A stretch of DNA of 64,000 bases, from NCBI RefSeq assembly GCF_001974875.1, contig NZ_MTQD01000008.1, forward strand, positions 1 to 64,000, in the 5' to 3' direction. The translations under genes were made by a program, and so were the position numbers. Of the stretch, positions 57,848 to 64,000 are shown piece by piece. The number at the start of each line of letters is the position of its first letter. The first letter of the stretch is position 1. The notes under the pieces are model-generated. The model ran no database searches, was not told the origin of the DNA, and saw only the letters and a program-made list of their open reading frames with translations. The stretch is from Pseudoalteromonas sp. EB27 (lineage in GTDB: Bacteria; Pseudomonadota; Gammaproteobacteria; Enterobacterales; Alteromonadaceae).

Positions 57848-58306
57848 ATGGCAGATTATAAAGCATGGCTCAGCGATTTAACCAACTGGCTAAAAGATGT
57901 AAAAGATCACGAAGTAAAAGATACAGTTACTCGGTTTGTTGAATCTGAGCAGGCACTTAAAGATTTAGGACAAGAAAAGTACGGGTTATACAAAAGTTAC
58001 TTACAGCGCGATATAGAACATGTCCAAGAAAACGAATCACACTATAATTCGCTTGCATGGCAAGAGCTTAAAGAGTCTCTTTGGTTTGAACTTTCGCACA
58101 TAGAAGATAAAACTCAACTTGAGTGGCAATCTCTTAGTCAAGATTTTAAGCACAATGGTGTGTATCACGCAGGCGAATGGATAGCCATGGGCACATTAGT
58201 ATGTAAGAATTGCACCCATAGTTACGATGTTTATCACGCTACACAAATTACACCGTGTATTGAGTGTGATGGAATCTATTTTAGTCGTAAGGCACTGCAC
58301 CCTTAA
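57848..58306 (+). CDS. Zinc-ribbon protein of the YbeL/DUF1451 type
   Basis: Protein of 152 residues from ATG 57848, which has AAGGAG eight bases upstream. The helical N-terminal part leads to GVYHAGEWIAMGTLVCKNCTHSYDVYHATQITPCIECDGIYFSR, a zinc ribbon with CxxC pairs. In E. coli the related ybeL lies near leuS. Function unknown. Confidence 0.85.
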   Translation: MADYKAWLSDLTNWLKDVKDHEVKDTVTRFVESEQALKDLGQEKYGLYKSYLQRDIEHVQENESHYNSLAWQELKESLWFELSHIEDKTQLEWQSLSQDFKHNGVYHAGEWIAMGTLVCKNCTHSYDVYHATQITPCIECDGIYFSRKALHP

Positions 58307-58312
58307 ATATAA

Positions 58313-58341
58313 GTATTAAGTGGCTGCGGGCCACTTAATAC
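58313..58341. other. 12-bp perfect hairpin between the zinc-ribbon and Lon-like genes
   Basis: GTATTAAGTGGC and GCCACTTAATAC are exact inverted copies around TGCGG. There is no U-tract, so it is not a standard terminator. It could be an mRNA-stabilising or protein-binding site. Confidence 0.55.
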
Positions 58342-58383
58342 GCCCAAAGGCCAGCGAATATGCTGGTAAAAAAAGAAGTTAGA

Positions 58384-60837
58384 ATGACGAAAAAATTGCT
58401 GCCACTATCTGTTTCAAAGCTCGCACCGAGTATTTCTACTAATCACGTAAACACGTGTATGAGCAATCCATACCCAGAGCAACTTACGTTTATAGGCCAA
58501 CAACGCGCCCAAAGTGCTTTAGACTTTTCATTAGGGATGGAACTGCCGGGTTACAACGTTTATGTAATGGGCGAGGCCGCTCACGGGCGCTTTACGCTTG
58601 TTAAAGACAAACTTAAACAACACGCAAAAGACCGCTCAACGCCAAACGAATGGTTATACGTAAATAATTACGATGACCACAGAGAACCTATTGCGCTGTT
58701 TATGCAACCGGGCCAAAGTAAGCAACTTAGTGACGACATAGATTCATTTTTAGATGAAGTACTCGACACCTTTCCTGCTGCATTTGATAACCCAGCGTAT
58801 CAGCGTAAGAAAAAATCAATCGATCGTGAGTTTAACGATGCCTACGATAGTGCTATTACCGCAGTAGAAATTGCCGCACTTGAACAAAGCGTTGCGTTAG
58901 TCGAAGAAAAAAATTCTGTAGGGTTTGCACCACTTGTTGATGGTAAACAGTTAAGCGACAGTGAATTTGGCGAACTTGAAGAAACATTGCGTGAAGAATT
59001 TTTTGAAAAAATAGAAAAACTCGAAGATGCATTAATAGAAGCGTTAATAGAGCTGCCACGTTGGAAACGCGAATCAAAAGAAAAACAACGCAATCTTAAA
59101 AAGTCGACTGCAGAGCAAGCCACTAAGCCACTTTTAAAAGACTTAGAACATAAATACGCAACTCACATTGGCGTACTGCGTTATTTAAAAGATATACGCG
59201 TTGAAATTATAGACGCGGTACTTGAATGGCTAGATGACGAAGATGAAAGTGAAGAAAGCAAAGAAGACTTTGATCGTAAAGGCATGCTTACCGACTTTTT
59301 TGCACCTAACATTTTAGTTGAGTTTAAAGAGGACGACGCAGCACCGGTTGTGTACGAGCCTAACCCAACATTTGGCAATATATTTGGCAAAATAGAGTAC
59401 TCAACTTCGCAAGGCTCTTTAATTACTTGTTATCGCTCAATTCAGGCTGGTGCATTGCACCGTGCTAATGGCGGCTATTTAATTATGGACGCTGAAAAAA
59501 TCATGGCAAACCCACAAGTGTGGGATGGTTTAAAACTCGCGTTAAAAACACATCAAATTAAAAACGACTTACCGTATCAAGACAGCACAGTAGGCACTAG
59601 CTTTACACTTCGCCCGCAGCTTATACCGCTTGATGTTAAAATTATTTTATTAGGTTCGCGTGAGCTGTACTACACCATAGGTGAATATGACGAAGAATTT
59701 GCAGAGCTATTTAGAGTATTGGCCGACTTTGATTACTACTTGCCAAGTAGCGATAAATTGCAATATCAGTTTATTACTAAAGTAACCGAGTATTGCGAGC
59801 AAACATTAAAGTGCACTGCAACGCAGGCTGCTATGGTGCGTTTACTTAAATTTAGTTACCGCCAAGCTGAGCATCAAAATAAATTATCAGCGCGTTTTGC
59901 TGATGTGCTTGAACTTATTGCAGAAGCGAGTTACTACGCAAAACAAGATAAATTAACCGTTATTGACGCGCACCATATTGACGAAGCCATTGAAGGCAAG
60001 CAATACCGTACCGGCCAAATTAGCGAAAATATGCTCAGTGATATAAAAGAAGGGCACACACTTATTGCTACTAGCGGTCAAGCCATTGGCAAAGTGAATG
60101 GCCTAACGGTACTGCACATTGGCGATACCTCGTTTGGTACACCTGCACGTATTACCGCAACGGTTTATGCGGGCGCCGATGGCGTAATAGATGTTGAACG
60201 CGAAGCTGAGCTTGGTAAAGCAATTCACTCAAAAGGCGTTATGTTGCTTACCGGTTATTTAGGAAATAAATACGCGCAGCACTTTAGTTTAACGCTTAGC
60301 GCTAATATTGCTATTGAGCAAAGCTATGGCTACATAGATGGTGATAGCGCATCTTTAGCAGAGTTGTGTGCGCTTATTTCGTCTATTACAAGCCTACCTA
60401 TTAGCCAATCAATTGCGCTTACAGGCTCTATTAACCAACATGGTGATGTACAAGCCATTGGCGGCGTAAACGAAAAAATAGAAGGCTTTTTTAAACTGTG
60501 TAAAATGCGTGGTTTAACAGGTTCGCAAGGCGTTATCATTCCTAAATCAAACCAAGTTAACTTAGTGCTTGATGATGAAATACTTAATGCGGTTGATGCG
60601 GGTAAATTTAATATTTACGCAGTTGAAACCGTAGACCAAGCGCTTAACTTATTAATGGATATAGAAGCTGGCGATATTATTGATGACCAGTATCCAGAAA
60701 ACTCAGTAAACGGTATTGCACTTGCTCGTCTTAAAGAAATTGCCGACATAGTAAATGGCGATGATGACGACGAAAAAGACGAAGAGCCAGATAATGAAAA
60801 GCTAGACAACGAAAAGCTAGACAACGAAAAAGGTTAA
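58384..60837 (+). CDS. Lon-related ATP-dependent protease (YcbZ/AAA-Lon type)
   Basis: About 817 residues from ATG 58384 (ATG 58360 is the alternative). The N-terminal nucleotide-binding part has a degenerate Walker A region (VMGEAAHGRFTLV, Arg for Lys), with a coiled, very charged insert at about 150-290. The C-terminal Lon proteolytic domain holds the Ser-Lys dyad: S in GDSASLAELCALISS and K in GGVNEKIEGFFKLCK. The tail is acidic with a repeated LDNEK unit. It probably removes damaged proteins. The FKBP gene begins at its stop codon. Confidence 0.88.
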   Translation: MTKKLLPLSVSKLAPSISTNHVNTCMSNPYPEQLTFIGQQRAQSALDFSLGMELPGYNVYVMGEAAHGRFTLVKDKLKQHAKDRSTPNEWLYVNNYDDHREPIALFMQPGQSKQLSDDIDSFLDEVLDTFPAAFDNPAYQRKKKSIDREFNDAYDSAITAVEIAALEQSVALVEEKNSVGFAPLVDGKQLSDSEFGELEETLREEFFEKIEKLEDALIEALIELPRWKRESKEKQRNLKKSTAEQATKPLLKDLEHKYATHIGVLRYLKDIRVEIIDAVLEWLDDEDESEESKEDFDRKGMLTDFFAPNILVEFKEDDAAPVVYEPNPTFGNIFGKIEYSTSQGSLITCYRSIQAGALHRANGGYLIMDAEKIMANPQVWDGLKLALKTHQIKNDLPYQDSTVGTSFTLRPQLIPLDVKIILLGSRELYYTIGEYDEEFAELFRVLADFDYYLPSSDKLQYQFITKVTEYCEQTLKCTATQAAMVRLLKFSYRQAEHQNKLSARFADVLELIAEASYYAKQDKLTVIDAHHIDEAIEGKQYRTGQISENMLSDIKEGHTLIATSGQAIGKVNGLTVLHIGDTSFGTPARITATVYAGADGVIDVEREAELGKAIHSKGVMLLTGYLGNKYAQHFSLTLSANIAIEQSYGYIDGDSASLAELCALISSITSLPISQSIALTGSINQHGDVQAIGGVNEKIEGFFKLCKMRGLTGSQGVIIPKSNQVNLVLDDEILNAVDAGKFNIYAVETVDQALNLLMDIEAGDIIDDQYPENSVNGIALARLKEIADIVNGDDDDEKDEEPDNEKLDNEKLDNEKG

Positions 60838-61319
60838 TGATGATTAATATAATTTTGGCGGTAGTTATCGCCATTTTTTGTTTTTTAATATTTCAAAATA
60901 GTAAAAAAGCAAAACAACAAGCAGGCATAAATGCACAAATAGGTGCAGACTATTTAGCCGCTAACGCAAAGGTAGAGGGTGTAGTCGAAACCACATCAGG
61001 CTTACAGTACAAAATAGTGCATAAAGGTGAGAGTGAGAACACACCGAGCCCAACAAGTATAGTTAACGTGCATTACCACGGCACACTAATCGACGGTACT
61101 GTGTTTGACAGCTCAGTAGAGCGTAAAACACCGATTAGCTTTGGTTTACATCAAGTTATTAAAGGCTGGACTGAGGGTTTACAACTTATGAGCCCGGGCG
61201 ATAAATACACGTTATATGTACCGCACCAATTAGCGTACGGCGAAAAGCGTGTAGGGAGTATTCCTCCTGCCTCAGTACTTATTTTTGAAGTAGAGTTACT
61301 GGCAATTGAGTCTGAGTGA
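60837..61319 (+). CDS. Membrane-anchored FKBP-type peptidyl-prolyl isomerase
   Basis: Protein of 160 residues: one N-terminal membrane helix (about 2-20) and an FKBP domain at about 50-158 with VNVHYHGTLIDGTVFDSSVERKTPISFGLHQVIKGWTEGLQLMSPGDKYTLYVPHQLAYG, which keeps the FKBP pocket residues. Its start overlaps the stop of the Lon-like protease gene, suggesting coupled folding and proteolysis roles. Confidence 0.92.
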   Translation: MMINIILAVVIAIFCFLIFQNSKKAKQQAGINAQIGADYLAANAKVEGVVETTSGLQYKIVHKGESENTPSPTSIVNVHYHGTLIDGTVFDSSVERKTPISFGLHQVIKGWTEGLQLMSPGDKYTLYVPHQLAYGEKRVGSIPPASVLIFEVELLAIESE

Positions 61320-61346
61320 TTAAATTAAATAACAAGGAAGTAAGTT

Positions 61347-61601
61347 ATGAATAAAGACGAATTACTTAAAATAGCCAAGGGTGATATTAACTTTACCTTT
61401 CAATCTATTATTTATGCATTAGCGCTGTGCTTACTCGTTGCAGCTGTTTTTTTACTAGAGATGAGCGTTAACCTACAAATGGGTTTAATGGTTTGTATTA
61501 TTGGTGTGTTTGGCATGACTATTTATAATAATTTAAATACCCGCCTAAATGCGGCACTTGCACTTATTGCGCTCTCACAAGATAACCAAAGCACTAAGTA
61601 A
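61347..61601 (+). CDS. Small two-helix membrane protein (84 aa)
   Basis: Not recognised. Two hydrophobic segments (about 18-38 and 43-60) follow a polar N-terminus MNKDELLKIAKGD, with a polar C-terminus. AAGGAAG lies before the ATG, and a terminator follows. Its position just after the FKBP gene suggests it shares that transcript. Confidence 0.65.
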   Translation: MNKDELLKIAKGDINFTFQSIIYALALCLLVAAVFLLEMSVNLQMGLMVCIIGVFGMTIYNNLNTRLNAALALIALSQDNQSTK

Positions 61602-61629
61602 GCAACGAGTTAGTTTAATAAATTGGTAT

Positions 61630-61660
61630 AAGCCCTACTTTAATAAAGTGGGGCTTTTTG
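61630..61660 (+). terminator. Terminator after the Lon-FKBP-membrane protein group
   Basis: AAGCCCTACTTTA and TAAAGTGGGGCTTTTT pair with one mismatch. Confidence 0.85.
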
Positions 61661-61745
61661 CTTTTAGCTAACAATAAAATTTACTCAAGGATTTTAATAC
61701 GAGGTCGATACCTATAAAAAGGTAAACTATTTTAGGGACAAAATA

Positions 61746-62282
61746 ATGAAGGTTTCAGCGGCTCCCATTCCATACCAAGTACACAGCTCAAATACTCAAC
61801 TTTCAGCGCAATCAGATAAACTAGCTGTTGAAAAAGCGAGTGAAGAAAAGAGCGAGGAAGAAAATGAGGAAGAGCCAAAATATGTGTTATCAAAGTTTTT
61901 AGATACCAAAGCGCAAGAATACAGTGAAGATAACGCTACGTTTAGCAATCAATATAAAAACCTTGAAAAAGTATATAAACACTTCACTGGACGAGTTATT
62001 GCGCTGCAAGAACAAATTAACAAACTTAAACAAAGTCCCGTACAACGCAGTTTAACTATAAATACTTCTGCAAGTGAGCTAAATAAAAGTGATACGAGTT
62101 TAACTTTAGATGCAGAGCACCTAGGTGCAAAAAAATATAAAAACACGCAACAGCAAGATCAAATAGATATGTTAGAGCTGCAATTAGGGGAGTTAAAGTC
62201 AGAACAAGCAGCAATAAAACAACAAATGGTTGAGCTGGTTATTAGTGAAATGAAAAGGCGGGGCGACGACTATACTATTTAG
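61746..62282 (+). CDS. Hypothetical coiled-coil protein (178 aa)
   Basis: Not recognised. The N-terminal third is polar and acidic (EEKSEEENEEEP). Heptad-like stretches at about 68-95 (NLEKVYKHFTGRVIALQEQINKLK) and 135-172 (QQDQIDMLELQLGELKSEQAAIKQQMVELVISEM) suggest a coiled coil. No signal peptide or membrane segment is seen. Confidence 0.6.
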   Translation: MKVSAAPIPYQVHSSNTQLSAQSDKLAVEKASEEKSEEENEEEPKYVLSKFLDTKAQEYSEDNATFSNQYKNLEKVYKHFTGRVIALQEQINKLKQSPVQRSLTINTSASELNKSDTSLTLDAEHLGAKKYKNTQQQDQIDMLELQLGELKSEQAAIKQQMVELVISEMKRRGDDYTI

Positions 62283-62284
62283 CG

Positions 62285-62311
62285 CCACCAACATGCTGGT
62301 GGGCTAGCTTT
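62285..62311. terminator. Hairpin between converging genes
   Basis: CCACCA and TGGTGG pair around ACATGC, followed by GCTAGCTTTT. It lies between the coiled-coil gene (plus) and the CIA30 gene (minus). Confidence 0.55.
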
Positions 62312-62828
62312 TAAACTCAATTTTACCCACTTCAAGTTTAAACTTACCTTCTTGTTTGCCTGCAATCATAAAGCCTAGCTGTTTTATATCGTCAAGATCA
62401 ATAATAACCTGCTGCTCAAGCACGCGACCGCGATACGTTAAAGTAAAATCACTCGGAGCAAAGTTTATATCTACCCATTCATTTTTTACTGTTTTAAATG
62501 AGTGGGTGTACGCTGCGCCATCAAGGTAATTGGTAGTTCTGAGCCTAAGCTGATAGGTTTGTCCATCGCCTTTAACACGCAGCGCTATAGCTTTAGTATT
62601 TTGGCTTTGTGTATTTAACTCTGTACGTATTGATGCAAAACCACCGTTGTTTTCAAGCGATATATTCCCTTCAAATATTAAACTTTTAGCAGTTTGGTTT
62701 ACTTGGCTATTTGATACCCCACCCATTACTGAGTCGTTAACAACGTACCAGCGCTGGTTTGCATTCGCTTGTGCACTTACAACTAATAAATTAAATACAA
62801 AAAGTGATGATAGTTGTTTGGTGATCAT
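62304..62828 (-). CDS. CIA30-family protein with signal peptide
   Basis: Protein of 174 residues. After a signal peptide (to about 22, AQANA) it has the CIA30 fold of galactose-binding-like proteins, with WYVVNDSVMGGVSNSQV, FEGNISLENNGGFASIRTE and LRVKGDGQTYQLRLRTTNYLDGAAYTHSF. The family is named for a mitochondrial complex-I assembly factor; bacterial roles are unknown. It lies downstream of the TonB-like-anchored gene on the minus strand. Confidence 0.88.
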   Translation of the reverse strand: MITKQLSSLFVFNLLVVSAQANANQRWYVVNDSVMGGVSNSQVNQTAKSLIFEGNISLENNGGFASIRTELNTQSQNTKAIALRVKGDGQTYQLRLRTTNYLDGAAYTHSFKTVKNEWVDINFAPSDFTLTYRGRVLEQQVIIDLDDIKQLGFMIAGKQEGKFKLEVGKIEFKS

Positions 62829-62895
62829 GGCTTACTCCTAAATACTTTAAGCTTATCAATACGGATAAACATATTATTTGTTCACTTATTTAAAG

Positions 62896-63672
62896 CTAAT
62901 TATTTTTACTGCTCCATTTTTTCATGATTTTTTCAAACATAATTTCTTTATCAGTTTTATCCTCAGGACAGGGTTTACCGCTACCTTGAGGCATGCCATT
63001 ACTACCAAATACGGTTGAAGTATCAATTAAATAGCATTTACCGTTAAATTTTTCTAATCGTCGTGTGCCTGTTGTATTTTGGCTAATAACTTCTGAGTTG
63101 TCAGATTTTACTGGCGTTTTAATAGTCGGCTTATTGTTTATCTCATCACTTGCAGAGCCATTGTCTTCACCAAAGGAGACCATTTTTTTATGAGTCATAT
63201 TATTTACAGGTGAGCCAAATAGCGGCGCATATGGATTTAGCTTTTTAAATGTTTGAGAAGCTTTTGTTGGAGGGTCTGAAGGCGCAGCTGACTGGGGTTC
63301 AGTAGGTTTAACAGAGTCATTTTTAAGCTCTGTTTGTGCCTTTTGTAAAGTGGTGGTTTTGGCTTTTATTTTTTTAGTCACCTTTACTTTGGTTTTTGTA
63401 AAATCTTTTTTTATAGGTGTAGTGTTAGAGGTCGCTGCATTTGGTGCATCTGTTTTAGTATTTACAGGTTTTATATCGGGCGCATTGGTTGTTGTAACAA
63501 CTGGGCTTGGCCTAGGTAGGCTAGCTAAATTAACTGTAACATAGGCCTGTATTATTGCGCTTTCCTTTTCCTTTGGCGGCTCAACTTTAATAGATTGCGA
63601 AAACAAAAAGTACAACACAATAGCGTGTATACAAAACGAGATAACCCACGGCCATGCATTCCCTTTATTCAC
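62896..63672 (-). CDS. Hypothetical protein with TonB-like N-terminal anchor
   Basis: Protein of 258 residues. An N-terminal membrane helix (about 7-24, WPWVISFCIHAIVLYFLF) with an internal His is of the kind found in TonB. It is followed by a long Lys/Thr/Pro-rich low-complexity stretch (about 50-200), also TonB-like, but the C-terminal domain is not a recognisable TonB fold: about 45 residues with two Cys (GKCYLIDTST...GKPCPED). It may span the periplasm. No ExbB/ExbD genes are nearby. Confidence 0.55.
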   Translation of the reverse strand: MNKGNAWPWVISFCIHAIVLYFLFSQSIKVEPPKEKESAIIQAYVTVNLASLPRPSPVVTTTNAPDIKPVNTKTDAPNAATSNTTPIKKDFTKTKVKVTKKIKAKTTTLQKAQTELKNDSVKPTEPQSAAPSDPPTKASQTFKKLNPYAPLFGSPVNNMTHKKMVSFGEDNGSASDEINNKPTIKTPVKSDNSEVISQNTTGTRRLEKFNGKCYLIDTSTVFGSNGMPQGSGKPCPEDKTDKEIMFEKIMKKWSSKNN

Positions 63673-63852
63673 ATCAAACCCTCAACATAATAGTGCTGTT
63701 ATGAGTCAATAAAATACATTTAGTTCACCTAAAGTTAATGTGTTTTACTTTGTGGCTTTATTGCAGATACAACAAAACTATTTTGCAGTTTCTGTTGTTT
63801 TTGCAGGTGCTTGGTTACGTTATTATGAGCGCAATCAAACTTAGGAGGCATT

Positions 63853-64000
63853 ATGATATTACTTTTTGAACCAATAGAACTTGCAGGTAAAACATTAAAA
63901 AACCGTATTGTTATGCCCCCAATGACCCGCTCGCGTTCAACACAGCCCGGCGATATAGCTAACGACTTAATGGCAACATATTACTCACAGCGCGCAAGTG
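63853..64000 (+). CDS. Old Yellow Enzyme family alkene reductase, partial (5' end only)
   Basis: The gene starts at ATG 63853 with AGGAGG just upstream and runs off the right edge. The 49 visible residues contain LFEPIELAGKTLKNRIVMPPMTRSRS and ANDLMATYYSQRA, the N-terminal FMN-binding part of NemA-like enoate reductases. These use NAD(P)H and FMN to reduce activated alkenes or nitro compounds. Confidence 0.88.
   Translation, partial: MILLFEPIELAGKTLKNRIVMPPMTRSRSTQPGDIANDLMATYYSQRAS

Noticed and set aside
58600..60837. Calling the Lon-like gene lon itself
   Set aside because: The N-terminal Lon substrate domain and a normal Walker A are missing, and the charged insert fits the YcbZ/Lon-related group.

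Overview
The window looks like a chromosomal stretch of a marine gammaproteobacterium of the Alteromonadales, most probably Pseudoalteromonas. This rests on the AT-rich, alteromonad-like protein sequences, the gammaproteobacterial gene orders (initiator tRNA-rimP-nusA-infB-rbfA-truB-rpsO-pnp-nlpI; dacA-ybeD-lipB-lipA; leuS-lptE-holA-nadD-rsfS-rlmH-mrdA-rodA-rlpA), a seven-subunit-type Mrp antiporter and many metal, light and stress genes. The genus is inferred from resemblance and was not tested by a search.

Layout. 1-2.9 kb: a small unknown gene, the RNA helicase deaD and grxA. 3.0-11.7 kb: a signalling locus made of a response regulator, an isochorismatase-fold hydrolase lacking its usual Asp, a three-PAS hybrid histidine kinase, a small membrane protein, an EAL phosphodiesterase, a free Hpt protein and a LuxO-like sigma-54 activator. 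Four palindromes of the form TTGCA-N3-TGCAA, which is the LuxO operator consensus of vibrios, sit between these genes, and three are followed by -24/-12 promoters. I read this as a self-contained phosphorelay regulon and consider it the most interesting part of the window. 11.7-15.5 kb: a peroxiredoxin-like gene, a small heat-shock protein with a sigma-32-like promoter and a ROSE-like RNA thermometer, an iron-sulfur (6-4) photolyase/cryptochrome and a globin. 15.9-26.5 kb: the metY-nusA-infB-pnp operon for transcription, translation and RNA decay, with a hairpin-rich leader and a folded pnp leader; nlpI follows, overlapping an M64-like metallopeptidase gene.

27.9-33.7 kb: the mrp operon, with subunits A and B fused. 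33.8-38.4 kb: a DUF2059 protein, a 350-bp dispersed repeat, a MerR regulator with a 19-bp-spacer promoter, the copper ATPase copA and a membrane cupredoxin. 39-39.9 kb: three tandem EF-hand mini-proteins, the middle one having lost its calcium ligands. 40-44.9 kb: a PDC-sensor membrane protein, an M28 peptidase, a 49-residue membrane protein, an RRM protein and a lipoprotein with a lyase-like domain. 45-57.7 kb (minus strand): lipoate synthesis, cell-wall elongation, ribosome silencing, NAD synthesis, replication and leucyl-tRNA synthetase. 57.8-64 kb: a zinc-ribbon protein, a Lon-like protease, an FKBP isomerase, small unknowns, a CIA30 protein, a TonB-like-anchored unknown and the start of an Old Yellow Enzyme gene at the right edge.

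Two inverted copies of a ~350-bp MITE-like repeat (near 7.6-7.9 kb and 34.3-34.7 kb) and one end-remnant in front of pnp (23.2 kb) are the only mobile-type sequences seen. There is no prophage, CRISPR array or rRNA. All calls come from reading the sequence; no database search was run.
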